Position numbers and translations under genes: made by a program. Source: Ichthyophthirius multifiliis (Eukaryota; Ciliophora; Oligohymenophorea; Hymenostomatida). From it: DNA of 59,113 nt. A model generated the notes under the pieces. It saw only the letters and a program-made list of their open reading frames with translations, had not been told where the DNA came from and made no database searches. Numbering within the stretch: position 1 is the stretch's first letter; each line of letters starts with the position of its first letter. The stretch covers positions 1-59,113 of the forward strand of contig NW_004087739.1 in the NCBI RefSeq assembly GCF_000220395.1, written 5' to 3'. This document shows, piece by piece, positions 24,602 to 37,817 of the stretch.

Positions 24602-25035
24602 TTTTTTTTAATAAAAATTTTTATAATTGATTTTTATAAAATATAACAAAATATAAATTTAATTTATATTTAAAAATTTATTATATTTATAAATATTAAA
24701 TTAGCATTTGTTTAAATAAAAAATATATTTAAAGTAATAAATAAAATAAAATATTCTACATATTATAAATAATAATTATAATTATATATTTATATTTAAA
24801 AAAAAATACATATATTTAAATTGTATAAAAATATAAAATAATAAAAAAAAAATATAAATTAAAAACTTTTATATAATAAAAATAATAATAAAAAAAATAG
24901 AAAATATAATAAAAAATATATAAAACTAATAAAATTAAGCAAAAAAAATATATAATATTAATAGATTAAATTAAATTAAATTAAATTAAATTAAATTAAA
25001 TTAAATTAAATTAAATTAAATTAAATAAATTTCTT
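24602..25035. other. Intergenic spacer with pentanucleotide array
   Basis: A/T-only spacer between the membrane-protein gene and the long coiled-coil gene. Apart from the TTAAA array at its right end nothing is recognisable. Confidence 0.6.
24966..25025. repeat. (TTAAA)12 pentanucleotide tandem array
   Basis: Twelve consecutive perfect TTAAA units, ending about 10 bp from the stop codon of the minus-strand gene at 25036. Perfect pentanucleotide arrays of this length are not seen elsewhere in the window. Confidence 0.93.
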
Positions 25036-27830
25036 TCATTTATAACTATTATTTGAATGTTATACTTAAGAGCTATTTTTTGTTACTACATAATTAGCAA
25101 CTTATTATTTTTAAATACTTTACAATTATTAACTACCTAAATAATTCTATTAATTTTTTCCATTATTCATGTCATTATAATTTATTGATTATCCACTTTT
25201 TTTTCCATCAAAAGTACTATTATTATCTCCATTATGATCACTTACATTACCATTAACTTTAACTGATTCTGTAATAATAGAATTTTTTAACCAACCATCA
25301 TTTTATTAATTTCCTCCTACAAACTTACTTTTTTTAACAATTTCATCATTTGCGTGTAGAGATTTCCTTATTTCCTCTCCACTTCTTATAATTGAATTTC
25401 TTGCAACAAATCCATCTCTTAAACTTTCAATAAGTGCTCCTTAAAGAATAATTTTTGTAATATGTTCACTACATTTTTCTTATTATTTTAAATAGAGAAT
25501 TCCTTGATTTTACAATTCGCCTATTTATGTTTATAGAGATGCATTTTAACTTGTCAAGTTTTAAATTTCTTAAGTAAGTTATAAAACTTTTGCATCAGAG
25601 TATTTTTATGAAGAAAGGCTTATTTCTAGTTATTAATATTTATTTCTCCATAAAATTATTTCTTCTTCTTTTCCTCTCATAATACCTTTTTGTTTTTAAA
25701 ATTCCTCTGCTAATATTTTTAAATCGTTCTTATATTTTTAAATTTCATTTTCAAATTAGATATATTACATAGATTTATCTTCCAAAACAGTATATTTCTA
25801 CTACCATTCTTGAATTTCTCTTTCTCTAATATTCAGAAGTTATTTAAGATTATTATTTTCAGATTAAAATATACTAATTTAATCTATTTATTATTCATAT
25901 TAAGAAATTTTAGTACTATATTATACCAATTAACTATTCTAAAATTCAATTTTACTTCTCAAATCTTTATTATTTTTCTCACATTCATTCAATTTAGTTT
26001 CATATTATTTATAGCTATAAATAGAGCTTTCGATTTCTACTTGTTTTTTTTTCAAATCTTCATTTTCTTTACTTAATCTTATTAAGATTTCTTTATTAGA
26101 ATTACTTTAATTAATCTAAATTTAATAATTACTAATTTCATTCCTCAAGTTTTTCAAATCATTATCTTTTTAGGCTATAATTCCATTTAAAGTTTCCATT
26201 TATTAAGTTAAAGTATATAATCTAGACTCATAAGAAGCCATAATCGATAATTTTTATTCATTTTCTCCAATTAATTTTTTCAAAGAACTATTCTCTTAAT
26301 CTAAACTGTTTACTTTTCTCTAAGTAAATTCTAAAGTTTGACTCATTAGAGCTAATTTTTCCTCTATATCCTTATAGTTTATAATTTTAATTTCCATTTC
26401 TTATACTTTCTTATGTTTTTTAATATTGTCATCATTAATAACCTCGCATTTCTAATTTAATTATTAAAAGATTCTCTCATATTCTTATAACTTATTCTTA
26501 TAATTATTTAATTCATTTTCATATTATGATCTTTGTTTTATATAAATGTTGCATTCTTCAGTAATTTTTACATTAACATTACTCAATCTATCAATTTCTT
26601 TATTCATAAAAACTATTTTCTATTCATAATCATTTTATCTGTTTTCATACATAAGTACTTTGCTTCTCCATTCGTCTACTTCTTTTCCTTTTTAGGATAA
26701 TTGCTTATTTAGACGCTCCATTTCGATAGAATATTATTAGATTTATTAATTAAATTACGTTAGCTTTATTTAATCTTATTGTCTTTCGTTTATTTATATT
26801 TTTGTTCTGTTATATTGTTACGTTAAGTTTTATATTTCTATTTCTTTTTGTTATAATTAGTTTCTCAGCAATTCTATTTATTTTATTAATTAATTATTTT
26901 CTATCCTAATATTTTCTAGTTCGGATTAAACTTAGGCTTATTTACCACTTTTTTTTACGTTTTCTAGATCTTATTATTATCTTAAATTGGATAATTCATT
27001 TTCTAGTTAACATATTCTTTCATTGTTTTCTACATATATTATCTTTTCTTTTTCTGACACACGTTCAGGTTTATTTTAGGCTTTTCTCAATTCAATTGTT
27101 AAATATTCATTTTATTATTTTAACCTTTTTTACGTTTTTTTTTTTTTTTTTTTTTTTTTTGTACATTAATAATTATTCATTTAAATATTATATTTGTTAA
27201 GTGTTTTCTACTTGAACTACTTTTTCTACGGATTTTTCTGGTCTATTTTATAGTAAATGAATTTATTAATTGAGTGATTCTATTTTTGTTTATAGTCTAT
27301 TTTTTAAATTTTAATGTATTTATATGTTATTTTTTTACAAATATATTTATTCTCTAAGTTCATTGATATGTGTAACGTTTTCTACTTCTACAATCCTTTC
27401 TTGAATTTGCATAGGTATTTATTTTTCCATAAAATAAACAGGTACTTACTAAGAAACATATGTTTAGACTGCTTATACTGGAATATAAGTAGTTTCTGTT
27501 TATCCGCTTTATAACATTTAAGATTATACTAAAATACGAGAATTCGATGACACAGGAATTTCTTTTTTAATTTTATTAGAATTTTATTTTTTTATATTTT
27601 AATTTACTTTGTTAGCCTCCTTATTCCATTACTAAGTTTTATTATGATCCAAGTCTTGATGTTACTAATTATTATTAAGGGGCTTAATAAACTAATTGTT
27701 GGTGTGATTATTGTTTATTTAAAATGGGTTGCTAAATTATTTGTGTATGTGAGCCTTAATTTTATTAAAATTAATTATTTGAAGGACTTTTTAAACGAGA
27801 ATTATTAAGTGATCTATTCCTTTCAGACAT
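25036..27830 (-). CDS. Long coiled-coil protein with repeated ExxxVEN motifs
   Basis: Start MSERNRSLNN at 27830. After removing two introns, 27562-27607 (46 nt) and 27125-27164 (40 nt, mostly poly-A), the CDS is 902 aa, and the frames at both ends agree. N-terminus (1-75) is Q-rich and disordered, then IPVQAVQTYVSQQVPVYFM. A repeated element follows: ERIVEVENV, EKVVQVENT and EKIIYVENN, each followed by a coil turn. This loosely recalls the EK-[IV]-V-x-V repeats of alveolate cortical alveolins, but the rest (about 150-750) is one long coiled coil, unlike a classic alveolin. The C-terminus has SIIRSGEEIRKSLHANDEIV and a second similar Ser/Ile block, ending in a low-complexity tail. Likely cytoskeletal; no family assigned. 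Confidence 0.8.
27125..27164 (-). other. 40-nt intron made largely of 26 consecutive A
   Basis: On the minus strand it reads GTAC, 26 A, then CGTAAAAAAG. Treating it as coding throws the gene out of frame and reaches a TGA within a few codons. Removing it as a GT...AG intron joins NEQLLM to LKQQNEYLT in frame. A homopolymer-length assembly error inside a poly-Lys codon run is the alternative. Confidence 0.7.
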
Positions 27831-29858
27831 TTTATTTTATTATATATTTTTTTTAATTTATTAATTTTTAATTATTTTTATTTATTTGATTACTTTTTAT
27901 ATAACAATAGAATAATTATTATGGGTGTTAAACAAAGTTTTTTATAAATATTTATATATATCTTTTTATAATATTTTATTTGTTAATTAAAATATATTAA
28001 AAATTAATCACAAAAATTAATTAAAAATAATGCTTTATATAAAAATTAAAATTACTTTAAGTTATATTAAATTATAAAAATAAAACTGTTTTTAAAATAC
28101 AAATCATTTATTTATGAAAAAAAAAAATTAATGTATAATATATTAAATACTTTTTATTAATTACTAAACATATTTTAATTAAATGAAAAATAAAAATAGA
28201 TTTTTTTTTTTTCATAGTAATTATTTTGTGTTTAAATAAAAAATAAATTACACATATTATAATTAAATACCATTAAAAATAAGAAAATATTATTTCTAAT
28301 CATAGTTTAAATATAATTAATATTACTAAAAATTCTATATATACATTAAATATAAAATAAATAATATTAGTGGTTAATTTAATCTTTTTGAAATATTAGT
28401 AAGAATAATATTTATTATAAATTATCTTTCTATACTAGCTATACTATATGCATATGATTTGATTTTTATTTAAATACATGCACATATAAAAAAATTATCT
28501 TTATTTTACATAAATTACATATTATTTAATTTTTATACATGTTTTTAGGAAATGGTTATATAAATGTATTTTAATATTCTTTTACTTTTCTCTTTGCAAT
28601 AATTATAATAATCCCTTTATGTAAATATAAAAATTATTTTAAATATGATATTTTATTTAATAATAAGATATTACTAAAAAAAAATATTATTATAATATTT
28701 TATATTGTTTAATTATATAAATATTTATGTTTTATTATATTTTTATTTTTTCATTTATTTTATATTATATTATAAATATTGTTGTATTTATTTTATTTTG
28801 TTAATAAATTTTTAAATAACTAAAATTTTAAAAAATCAAATATTATATTCTAAAATAACACATAATTAAATATGGATCATATAAAAAGTATAGAGTAAAA
28901 ATAAAAAAAAATATATATAATAAAAAAGAATTCATGATATATATATATGTATATATATTTCTTTTTAAAATAAATAACTTAAACATTTAAATAAATTTAC
29001 ATGAATAAAAATTAAAATTAAAAAATTTAAATATAAACTAACAAACAACTTAATTATACTTATTAAAAATAATAAGTTATGAAATCTAGTTGTGATAAAA
29101 CTATTATAGCACTGTAAATATCCTTGAATAATAATACAATATTTTAAATATTTCAAGTTTTTATTATACTGTAATCAATAAATAAAGCAAATAACAAAGT
29201 TAATCTTATAATATTAAATTTATAATAAATTAATCATATTCGAACTGAGAATAATCTGATAAAAATAATAACAATTATAACAATAGAAATATTATAAACA
29301 ATATATTAATATGATTAAAGAATTATTTAGTAAATTAAAACAGTTATTTCTAATCTAACATTAATGAATTCCTCATTTTAAGAAAATGCTTTAATATAAT
29401 TTAATTCAAATAATAGACTTTCCATTTAAATAAATAGTTATTATAAAAAATAAATATTTAAAAACCATTAAAATAAATGAAGAATATACTAAATAAATGA
29501 TTACTTTTAAATAAATTGTCAAAAAAACTTATTAATTTAAATAATAAAATTTAATTTTTTTTAATAAAATAAATAAATTTAATTCTATTTATTAAAAAGA
29601 TATTTTCTTAATATTTATTAAAAAAAATTATTTTTAATTGTTTTATAAATTTAATGATATAATAAAAAAAGTTTTGTATTTGCAATTACATGTTTTTTAT
29701 TTTAAATTTATAAATGAATTAATATTATTTATTTGTTTTTCTTTTTAATTAATTTTTGTGAACAAAAAATACATATTTATTTGTATTTTATATTCTTTTA
29801 TTAAAAATTATTTTTTTAAAAGTTAAAATAACAAAAAAAAAAAGAAATAAAAAAATAA
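27831..29858. other. 2-kb AT-rich gene-free region
   Basis: Lies between the promoter side of the coiled-coil gene and the 3' end of MDH. It contains scattered (TA)n near 28938-28960. I looked for fragments with Gly/Pro/Trp-containing frames and found none. No tRNA-like GC patch. Confidence 0.6.
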
Positions 29859-30910
29859 TCATTAAAATGCATCATTTTTTTCTTCTTACAATTCCTAAGT
29901 AGTTAAATTCATTTTTTATCTCGAAAAATCATCAATATTTAATCCATCAACAATTTTAAACTCAAAATTTTCGCAAGTAACAGGAAAAGAATAAATTAAA
30001 CCAGCCGGCACCCCATAATATTATCCGTTCGAATAAACAGCCATAGATACAAATTACCCTTATTTAGTTCCAAAATACCAATCATATAAATGATCTTTTA
30101 CCGCATTAGCTGCACTCATAACAGATGAATTTTATCTCAAAGCAAGCAATTCACCCCCTCTTTTTTAAACTCTTTATATAAATTCAGTATTCAAATACTA
30201 ATCATCATTAACTATTGATCTAATATTTTAACCTATTTTAAAATAATATATATATATATATATATATAATTATATATATATATATATATATATTTACCAT
30301 TAACTTATCCATGATTAACATCTGGATATTAAGTTGTAGAATGATTCCCCCAAATAATAATGTTTTTGACATTATTAATATTAACTTTACATTTTTCAGC
30401 AATTTAGGCTAATGCCCTATTATGATCAAGTCTAGTTAAAGCACTAAAGTTTTATTTAGGAATACTTTTTGCAGTTTCAGCTAATAAAAGACAGTTTGTA
30501 TTCGCTGGATTTGCTACAACTATACTTTTACAAGTCTTCTTGGCTACTTAATCTAGAGCTTTTCCTTAAGTAATAAAATTTGTACCGTTTATTTTTAGTA
30601 AATCTTTTCTTTCCATTCCAGGTTTTCTTGGGACTCCTCCTATAAATACGACAACATCAGCATCCTTAAATAATACTTCTGGGTTTGAACCTGAATTTAC
30701 ATCTACAAGTAAAGGATAAGCCCCATCTTATAATTCCAATTCAACTCCTTTTAGTATTTACTCACATTAAGGAATATCCAAAAGACGTAAACTTATTTTA
30801 GTATTAGGACCAAAACATTAACCTGTCAAAAGTAAGGGTAAGAATGCATAACCTATTTGACCTGCAGCACCTGTTACGCAAACTATGAGTTTTTTTTCGT
30901 TTTAATGCAT
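29859..30910 (-). CDS. MDH1: Cytosolic malate dehydrogenase
   Basis: Interconverts malate and oxaloacetate with NAD(H). Start [20 protein letters not shown] at 30910. One phase-1 intron, 30233-30297 (65 nt, (AT)n core), leaves 328 aa in frame, the usual MDH1 length. Rossmann glycine motif [14 protein letters not shown] (12-25), substrate-loop arginines [13 protein letters not shown], the NAD-binding [22 protein letters not shown] with the catalytic Asp-side motif, and catalytic His in [17 protein letters not shown], all in the cytosolic/plastid-type order. The peptide lacks a mitochondrial presequence, so cytosolic. The intron sits just after that catalytic segment. The C-terminus ends EEKNDAFQ; no peroxisomal signal. 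Confidence 0.97.
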
Positions 30911-31077
30911 TTTTTCTTTATTTTTATTTTTTTTATAATAAAAAATAATTTTTTCTTATATTATTTTTTTCTATTTATAATATTTTATTTTTATCATTTT
31001 TTGAAATAAAAATATTATATATGACATATTATTTTTTATTTTTTTTGTTTTTTTTATATAGTTTTATAATTAATTTT

Positions 31078-32555
31078 TCAATTTTAATTTATATTATTTT
31101 ATTCTTCAACTTAAACCCATTCATCATCTTCGTTTTGCTAAATAAATAAATAAAAAATTAAATGATTTATATAAAAATATTTACTTAAACAATCACTACT
31201 TAATTGTTATTATTCTAAGTAGCTGATGAAATAGAAAGTTAATTGCCTTAAAAATTCCAGTTTAATCTCCATACAGGTCCATTAAATTAAATATTAATAA
31301 TTTAATGCTCTATTTATTAATAATTATTATTATTTTAATCGTAATTTAATTTCCAAACGACAACAATTTAATCCTATTAAAAATAAAAAAAGAATATTTA
31401 AAATTATTTTTTTAAAAAAATACTTCTGAGCAACTAGCTATTATATCATATTCATATTAAGAAAGGGGAGACCAAGCCACATCTCTAATCCAATCATTAT
31501 GAACTCCTATAATTTCATATATTAAATTATGCGAAAGTTATCCATTTTGAATTTCTAAACTCCAAATTTTTAAAGTTTTATCGCAACTTCCAGTTATTAA
31601 TTTTGTAAATTTATTGTTACTTTTTTCAACTTAATCAATCTTTATATTTTTTATCTTTAAAATAAATAATTTTTATGTTACTGTAAAATCATCATCAGCT
31701 TTAAATGGTTCCCAACATATACAATTTACTCCTAATTCATGTGCTTACCAAGAGTATTCTTGCATATTTGAGTCTTAAGTTCTTAATACTAATAAATAAA
31801 CTTTTCCAACTAAAATTTAATATTATTAAATGTTTTTCATTTTATTTAAGTTACCAGATGATCCACATGCAATATTAAAACCACATTCATATGGAGAAAA
31901 TTATATATAATTAATAGATCCTTCTAATTCTTTTTTCCAAATAGTTTCCCATATTTTTTATTAATTATTTAATTATTATTCTTTGTGTACTGCAACCTTT
32001 TTTTTATAAAATAAAATTAATATAGATATTCCTATATTTTTTTAGTAGAAAATAAAAAGTAAAAAATAACATTTTTATCATATGAACATGAAGCTAAAAT
32101 ATTTCCAAAGTGCGGATGAGCCCAATCAATTTTCCAAATAGGACCTTAATGACTATTAGTATTTTTATTTAAAAAATTACAATGAATATTTGAATTAATT
32201 TACACTTTTTGATTTCCTACTACTATTTTATTTTGGTCTTTCATTTAATTTTAAAAGTCGAATATATGAATAAAACCATCTTAGGAACAAGTAGCTATTT
32301 TTTTTCGATAATAATTATATTGTATATCATGCTTTTCAATTGTATATTTTTAAAATTTTATTAATATTTAATTTATCTTTAGTAAATTTAAATTACTATT
32401 GTTCCTTCATGATTTGCAAAAAAACTAAACTAATTTTATTAGCTTAAAGCAACAGATTCTTACTTATAAAAAATAAATATATTTTTTAATTAAAAAAGAT
32501 TAATTTCATTAATAATAATTTTTTATTTTTTTACAATTATTTATGAATTTTACAT
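31078..32555 (-). CDS. SEC13: SEC13, COPII / nuclear-pore WD40 protein
   Basis: Six-bladed WD40 subunit shared by the COPII outer coat and the Nup84/107 complex. Identified by ordered segments: [39 protein letters not shown] then [64 protein letters not shown] with [36 protein letters not shown]; and an acidic end NEDDEWVQ. These match SEC13 better than the paralogue SEH1 ([15 protein letters not shown]-type blade 4). About seven short introns; the first joins MQNSQII to the body and the last lies before the acidic tail. One junction, near 31640-31690, needs a phase I could not reconcile. Start 32555 by frame and splice fit. Confidence 0.92.
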
Positions 32556-33349
32556 TTTTTTTTCTTTAATATATAAGCTATATTTTATTAAGTTTTATTT
32601 TGACTTAGTTTATTTTTTAAGATATATAATTATTAATTTTTAAATATTTACAAATGAATATGTCTTAAAAAAAACAAATTATTAATAAATAAATGAATCT
32701 ATATTGAATATATACATAAATTATATAATAAAAAAAATATTTAAATAAATTAACAATATTAATTTTTTATCGAATAAAAATTATTGCTGTATTTCTTTAT
32801 TTAATAAATTTTAATAGATTTTTAATGTTATTATTTCAAATATTGTTTTCATTACGATTTTTTTAATTTTTTATATTGTTATTTCAAAAACGTTGATATA
32901 TGCTATTAATTTTAATTAAAATTTATATAAATATAAGTCTATTAATTTTATAAAATATTTTTTAATTATTACTAAAAAAAATTAGAGTATATTTTAATTT
33001 GTTTAAATTTTGAAAATTTCTAATAATGATATTTAGATTAAAAATTTATTTTAATTTTTAAGAAAATATGCAATTATTATTTATCAATTATTTATAAAAA
33101 ATAAAGAACTAATATTATAAATAATTATTATTAGCATATTAATAATTATGGAAATAAAAAAATTATCTATTTATTAAAAATTATAAGAATAAGTTAATTT
33201 TAACTTTATATGCTTCTTGATAATATTTGAAAAGAAACGGATATTGAAAGTAAATTTTATGAATAATAGTAAATTTAAAAATAAAATATTAGGAATTCAA
33301 ATATTTGATTATGTGTTTGTATAAGCACAATATGTATAATAAAAGTAAA
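32556..33349. other. AT-rich intergenic region
   Basis: Spacer between SEC13 (5' side) and glyoxalase II (3' side). No coding character or repeat worth naming; it should contain the SEC13 promoter and the glyoxalase II 3' UTR. Confidence 0.55.
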
Positions 33350-34410
33350 TCAATAATATATATTTAATTTTAATTTAAATATACTAATATTTTTTGTGTT
33401 TTAAAAATTCTAAATCAATTTTTTGTAAAAATTTAAATATATTAAATATTTTTAATATTAATTTTTTTTATATTAAAATAAAAACAAGTAAAAAAAAATC
33501 ATTATATTTTAGTAATATTTTGATTTTTCATATTCCTTAAAATATCCATAATAGCTACAGGGTCTTAGTTTTTAAACAAATTTTATATTTCTTTAGTTTT
33601 ACATCTCATAAAAACATTAATTTCATTTTCATTTTCTAAAGTTGAAGGAATAGTCTGAATTCCCATATCTTATAAATTTTTATATTGATTTAACTTATCT
33701 TTTATTTATTAATTAGACTATTCTATTTAACTAGACCATTATAGATTAGAAACCGAATATTCATGTCCACAAAAAATTTTAACTTATTTATTATTAATTT
33801 TATTAATTTTTTCCATATTTTCTAACATTTGTTTACCATTCCCTTCAAAAAATTTACCACAACCACCAATAAAAAGTGTATCACCAGTAAACAAACACTC
33901 ATCTACTGTAAAAATATTATACTAATACTCTTATTCTTTAATCAAAGTATTTTATATTTAATTATTTTATTATAAATAATATAAAACATGTCCTGATGTA
34001 TGACATGGAGCGAACAAACATTCTATTTTAATTCCTTCTTCTTCATTTTAAATAAACTCATTATTTTCATTTTTTTCAAAAAGTTTATTAGTTACAGTAC
34101 TTATATATTGTCCATCTTAAGCTGAAGCATATATTTTTATATTATCTGTTAATCTTTTAGCATTATATAGTGTTTCTAAAAGCTCTTAAGGATTTCCTAT
34201 ATGATCATGATGCTTATGTGTATATAAAATGTGAGAAACCTAAAGATTCTGAAATTTATTTAAAAAAGCCATTATGGCTTGAGTATCTGCCGGATCAACT
34301 AAATAGCATGGGATATAAGGTTTTTATTAATTTTAATAAGAGTAAAATGCATATGAATAATTGCATCTAAAAAGAGGAATTGATATTACTTTATAAAGAT
34401 TTTAGTTCAT
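33350..34410 (-). CDS. HAGH: Hydroxyacylglutathione hydrolase (glyoxalase II)
   Basis: Hydrolyses S-D-lactoylglutathione to D-lactate and glutathione, the second step of methylglyoxal detoxification. Metallo-beta-lactamase fold, di-metal site: [10 protein letters not shown] (T-H-x-H-x-D-H), [28 protein letters not shown] with the bridging Asp, and [11 protein letters not shown]. All are present and in order. The start [20 protein letters not shown] at 34410 places the YLVDPAD strand at the correct distance, with no signal peptide, so cytosolic. No intron needed. Homology ends with [18 protein letters not shown] near 33515. The first in-frame TGA is only at 33350-33352, adding about 50 low-complexity residues; the true stop may be nearer if the nine-T run at 33491-33499 is miscounted. 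Divergent from the gene at 34851. Confidence 0.95.
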
Positions 34411-34850
34411 TTTTGTTTAAGAATTATATAAATTATTAATTTTTATAAAAATATAAAATTATAATTATTATTTTATTTATATAATTTTTCTTTAGTTTTA
34501 TATTCTTTTATGTTAAAATATATATTTAGAATTATATGGGTGATATTAATAAACTAAGCATATTCTTATTTATATCAAAATATTAATAAATTAATGACAC
34601 TTAAATTAGTTAAATAATTATCGTAAATAAATTTAATTAAAGCATAATTATAAATCCATATTATGATATTAAAATTTTAATTATCATAAATAATAATAGA
34701 TTAATAAACAAATATTAAAAATTTAATTTAATGAATAAAAATATAATATTTATTATGTAAAAAAAAAAAAATTTTGATAAAAATAAAATTTAATTTTATT
34801 ATTTTTATTATATAAAAAATATTAATTAAAGTATTTTTACATAAAAATAA
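34411..34850. other. Divergent promoter region
   Basis: 440 bp between the starts of glyoxalase II (minus) and the N/Q-rich gene (plus), so it should hold both promoters. Pure A/T-rich; no palindrome or shared motif stood out. Confidence 0.6.
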
Positions 34851-37817
34851 ATGAATACTAGATACAATTTTGTTAATACTTATTCGCCTCCTCCCTCTCA
34901 TATGATTAGGAGACCATTTAATTATTAACTTCCTCCTCATTATCATAATCACAAACATTATAAAAATTAAGTAAACTCTTATAATAATATAAATACTTTT
35001 AGCGAAAACTAATACAGTAATCCTTAATAAATAGGCTTCGACCCTACAAGAAATTATCAAAATTATCGTAAAAAAAATAATAATTATACATGGCTATATT
35101 ATTAAAAAAATAAAAATGAGTAGGAGTTCCTGATAATTGGAAAAACCATAATACATAATTCTGAATATCAATAAAGTTATCCGGAGCTCTAAAAAAATGA
35201 TTTTAGTTAAGAGTCCCTATATTGGAAAAACTATCCTTATGGAGGTTAGCATGCAACTAATTTTTAAGATTAAGCAAGTTTATAGTCAGTTTTTCATTTA
35301 AGATCAGAAATAGATCGCTTGAGGAACTTATTATGTTAAAAGATAGAAGAATGCTAATTCAATAAAATAAAGTACCAACAATAATAGTTATATAGCTGTT
35401 ATTAACAATAATAACGCTTTAAAAACAGACAAGTTTGTTAAAGAAATATAGTCAAGGATAGAGTACTTAAAATAAGAGTTAAGAAAAAAGAATTAAGAAG
35501 TTGAAAGTATATCTTAACAAAGAAAAAAGAAATAAATAAATTATAAATAATAATAATAATAATATGGAATAGAAAACTACGAAAAAAATAGAAATCATCC
35601 TGAATAAAATTTCGAAAGAAATAAATTTTTAAACAGAGGTCGTTCAGAAGAAAAGAATTCACATTTATAAAAACAAGTGAATACAAAGATTTAAAGCAAC
35701 GATAATTATTAGAAAAATGCTTAAAGTTATCGTTTTAACTAATATGATAATAAATTTTATAATAATGAGAAATATCAACAAATTTATCCTTTTAATACAT
35801 AATAAGGATAAAATGCTGAAAAATTGGCTTTATTGGAAATGAAATAATTCAAGAAAAAATAAATATAAGCGAATAATTAAAAGAAGAGGAAATTAAACTT
35901 GCAAATTATATAAGAGATTTCCAAATATAAATTTTTTTATAAGAAAACGAAAAGGAAAGAATTTAATTAGAAGAAAGGATTTAATTTTTAAACGAAAATT
36001 TTCTAGAATCAGAACCTTTTTAATAATACTAAGAATAATATTAAATCATTATTAATGACAATAATTTATGTTTTGAAGAATAAATATAAGGATTATAACA
36101 ATAAATAAATGATTTAATGTAAAAAATTAAGAAAACGAACGTAAATATTAAACTCAAATAAATAATATTTAAAATACTGAATCATAATAAATGTTCGAAA
36201 AGGAATATTAGAATGAAAAGAGACGAATTTTCGATTAAATATCAGCTATTTAGAATATACTTCATAATAAATGTTAATAAAAATAATAACAATCCAGAAG
36301 TAACTCAACAGACAATAAATATTTATAGTAATCATTTGGATAATAAAATAATAATAATAACAACTGTTTCAGATAAAATAATTTTAAATAAAATTAATAG
36401 AATACTAATTAGTAATAATAATTTCCAGAAAATAATCGTGGAAGAATATAGCCTATTAATATATCTCATTTTAATAATTAACCCTAAAATTAATTGAATT
36501 AAAACTAATTTAATTAAAATCCTAGGAACAATTTGTATAATAATAATTATTAAAACCAAGGTTCGATCCCTCCTATTAATTCTAGATATGATGAATCTAA
36601 CTAAAATCAATAAAAACCTAATATTGATTATAGAAATGTTCCCTTTGTCCCAAACTAGCATTATACAAATCCTCCTTAAAATAAAGACGGAATATTAGGA
36701 GAGCCTGATTCTATTAGACTTGGTCCTTAAGGTGTAAATAATTAAATATATTATTCGAAAGAGCATATAAACCCTCACTTTTTCAATAATAATAATCCAA
36801 GATAATATATACCTCTATTTCATAATAATAATGACTAGATAAAAAATTTAAATAATCAAAATACTCCTTCTCTTAATAATAATAATCCAAAATAATATTA
36901 TCCTCATAACAATAATGATCAGACATAAAACTTTCTTCCTAATAATAATCTAAGATAATATCAAAATAGTAATGATCCAAGATAAAATTTTCCTCCCCAA
37001 TATAACGACCCAAAATAATATGGACTTTCTTAAAACAATCCTAGATATTCTTCTTTTAAAAATAATAACAATATATAGAATGGACATTAATACAATGATC
37101 CAAGATAATATGATTCTTCCATGAACAATAATACACTCTAATAATATCCTTAGAATAATTATGATTCAATTTATGGTCCTTTTTCTCCAAATAATAAAGA
37201 TTCAATGTATGCCCCTGGAGGTTTTTAAGAAGGAGAAACAAATAACAATTCTATAATATAAAATATTTCAAAGTAAAATAGTCCAAATAATAATTTTAGA
37301 GATGGAAATCCTTATTAAAATGAGTTTTGTGGTAATCCAAACGAATATAGAAGATGTCTTTCTTAAGGTCCTTTTAGTCCAAGTTAATAAGTTAGTTTTA
37401 GTAATTAAAGAAAAAATTCATCAGAAAGTATCAATATTTTCTAGAATAATAATTAATGTAATTTAAACTAAGAAGATGTGATTAATAGTAGCATATTAAA
37501 TGAATATGATTAGTTTAAATAAAACAATATCAATATTAATAATTCTCCTTCAAAATAATATTATAGAGAATAAAATCCTCCTAATATAAATAATACAATG
37601 GGAGGAGGAATAAATAAAGTAAAATAATTTATTATTTAAAAAAAAAAAATATTTTTTATAGAATGAATAAAATTATCAATAAAGTTTTAATATATAATGT
37701 GGAAATAATACACCAAATTAAAATAAATAGTAAGATTAATAAACTATAAATTCATAAAATACATAATAATGTTTTAATCAACAAAATAAATAAAAAAGCT
37801 TACCAAACGAGATATGA
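34851..37817 (+). CDS. Asn/Gln-rich low-complexity protein with short repeats
   Basis: Starts MNTRYNFVNTYSPPPSHMI and ends QKSLPNEI-TGA at 37815-37817. The last third (about 36180-37600) is one long frame dominated by Asn, Gln, Pro and Tyr, with an imperfect repeat of the type N-N-N-N-P-[RK]-Q-Y or N-D-P-[RK]-Q-[YN] occurring about seven times (36790-37110). A 43-nt intron (37619-37661) separates the last exon. The middle (35450-36150) is a coiled coil. Between these parts the open frame changes twice (near 35380 and 35840); introns or homopolymer indels could explain this and I could not choose. No family recognised. Prion-like composition; possible RNP or scaffold protein, by composition only. 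Confidence 0.62.

Noticed and set aside
27135-27160. Poly-T run as the tail of a retroposed element
   Set aside because: No target-site duplication or adjacent element body; it lies inside a gene and fits an intron.
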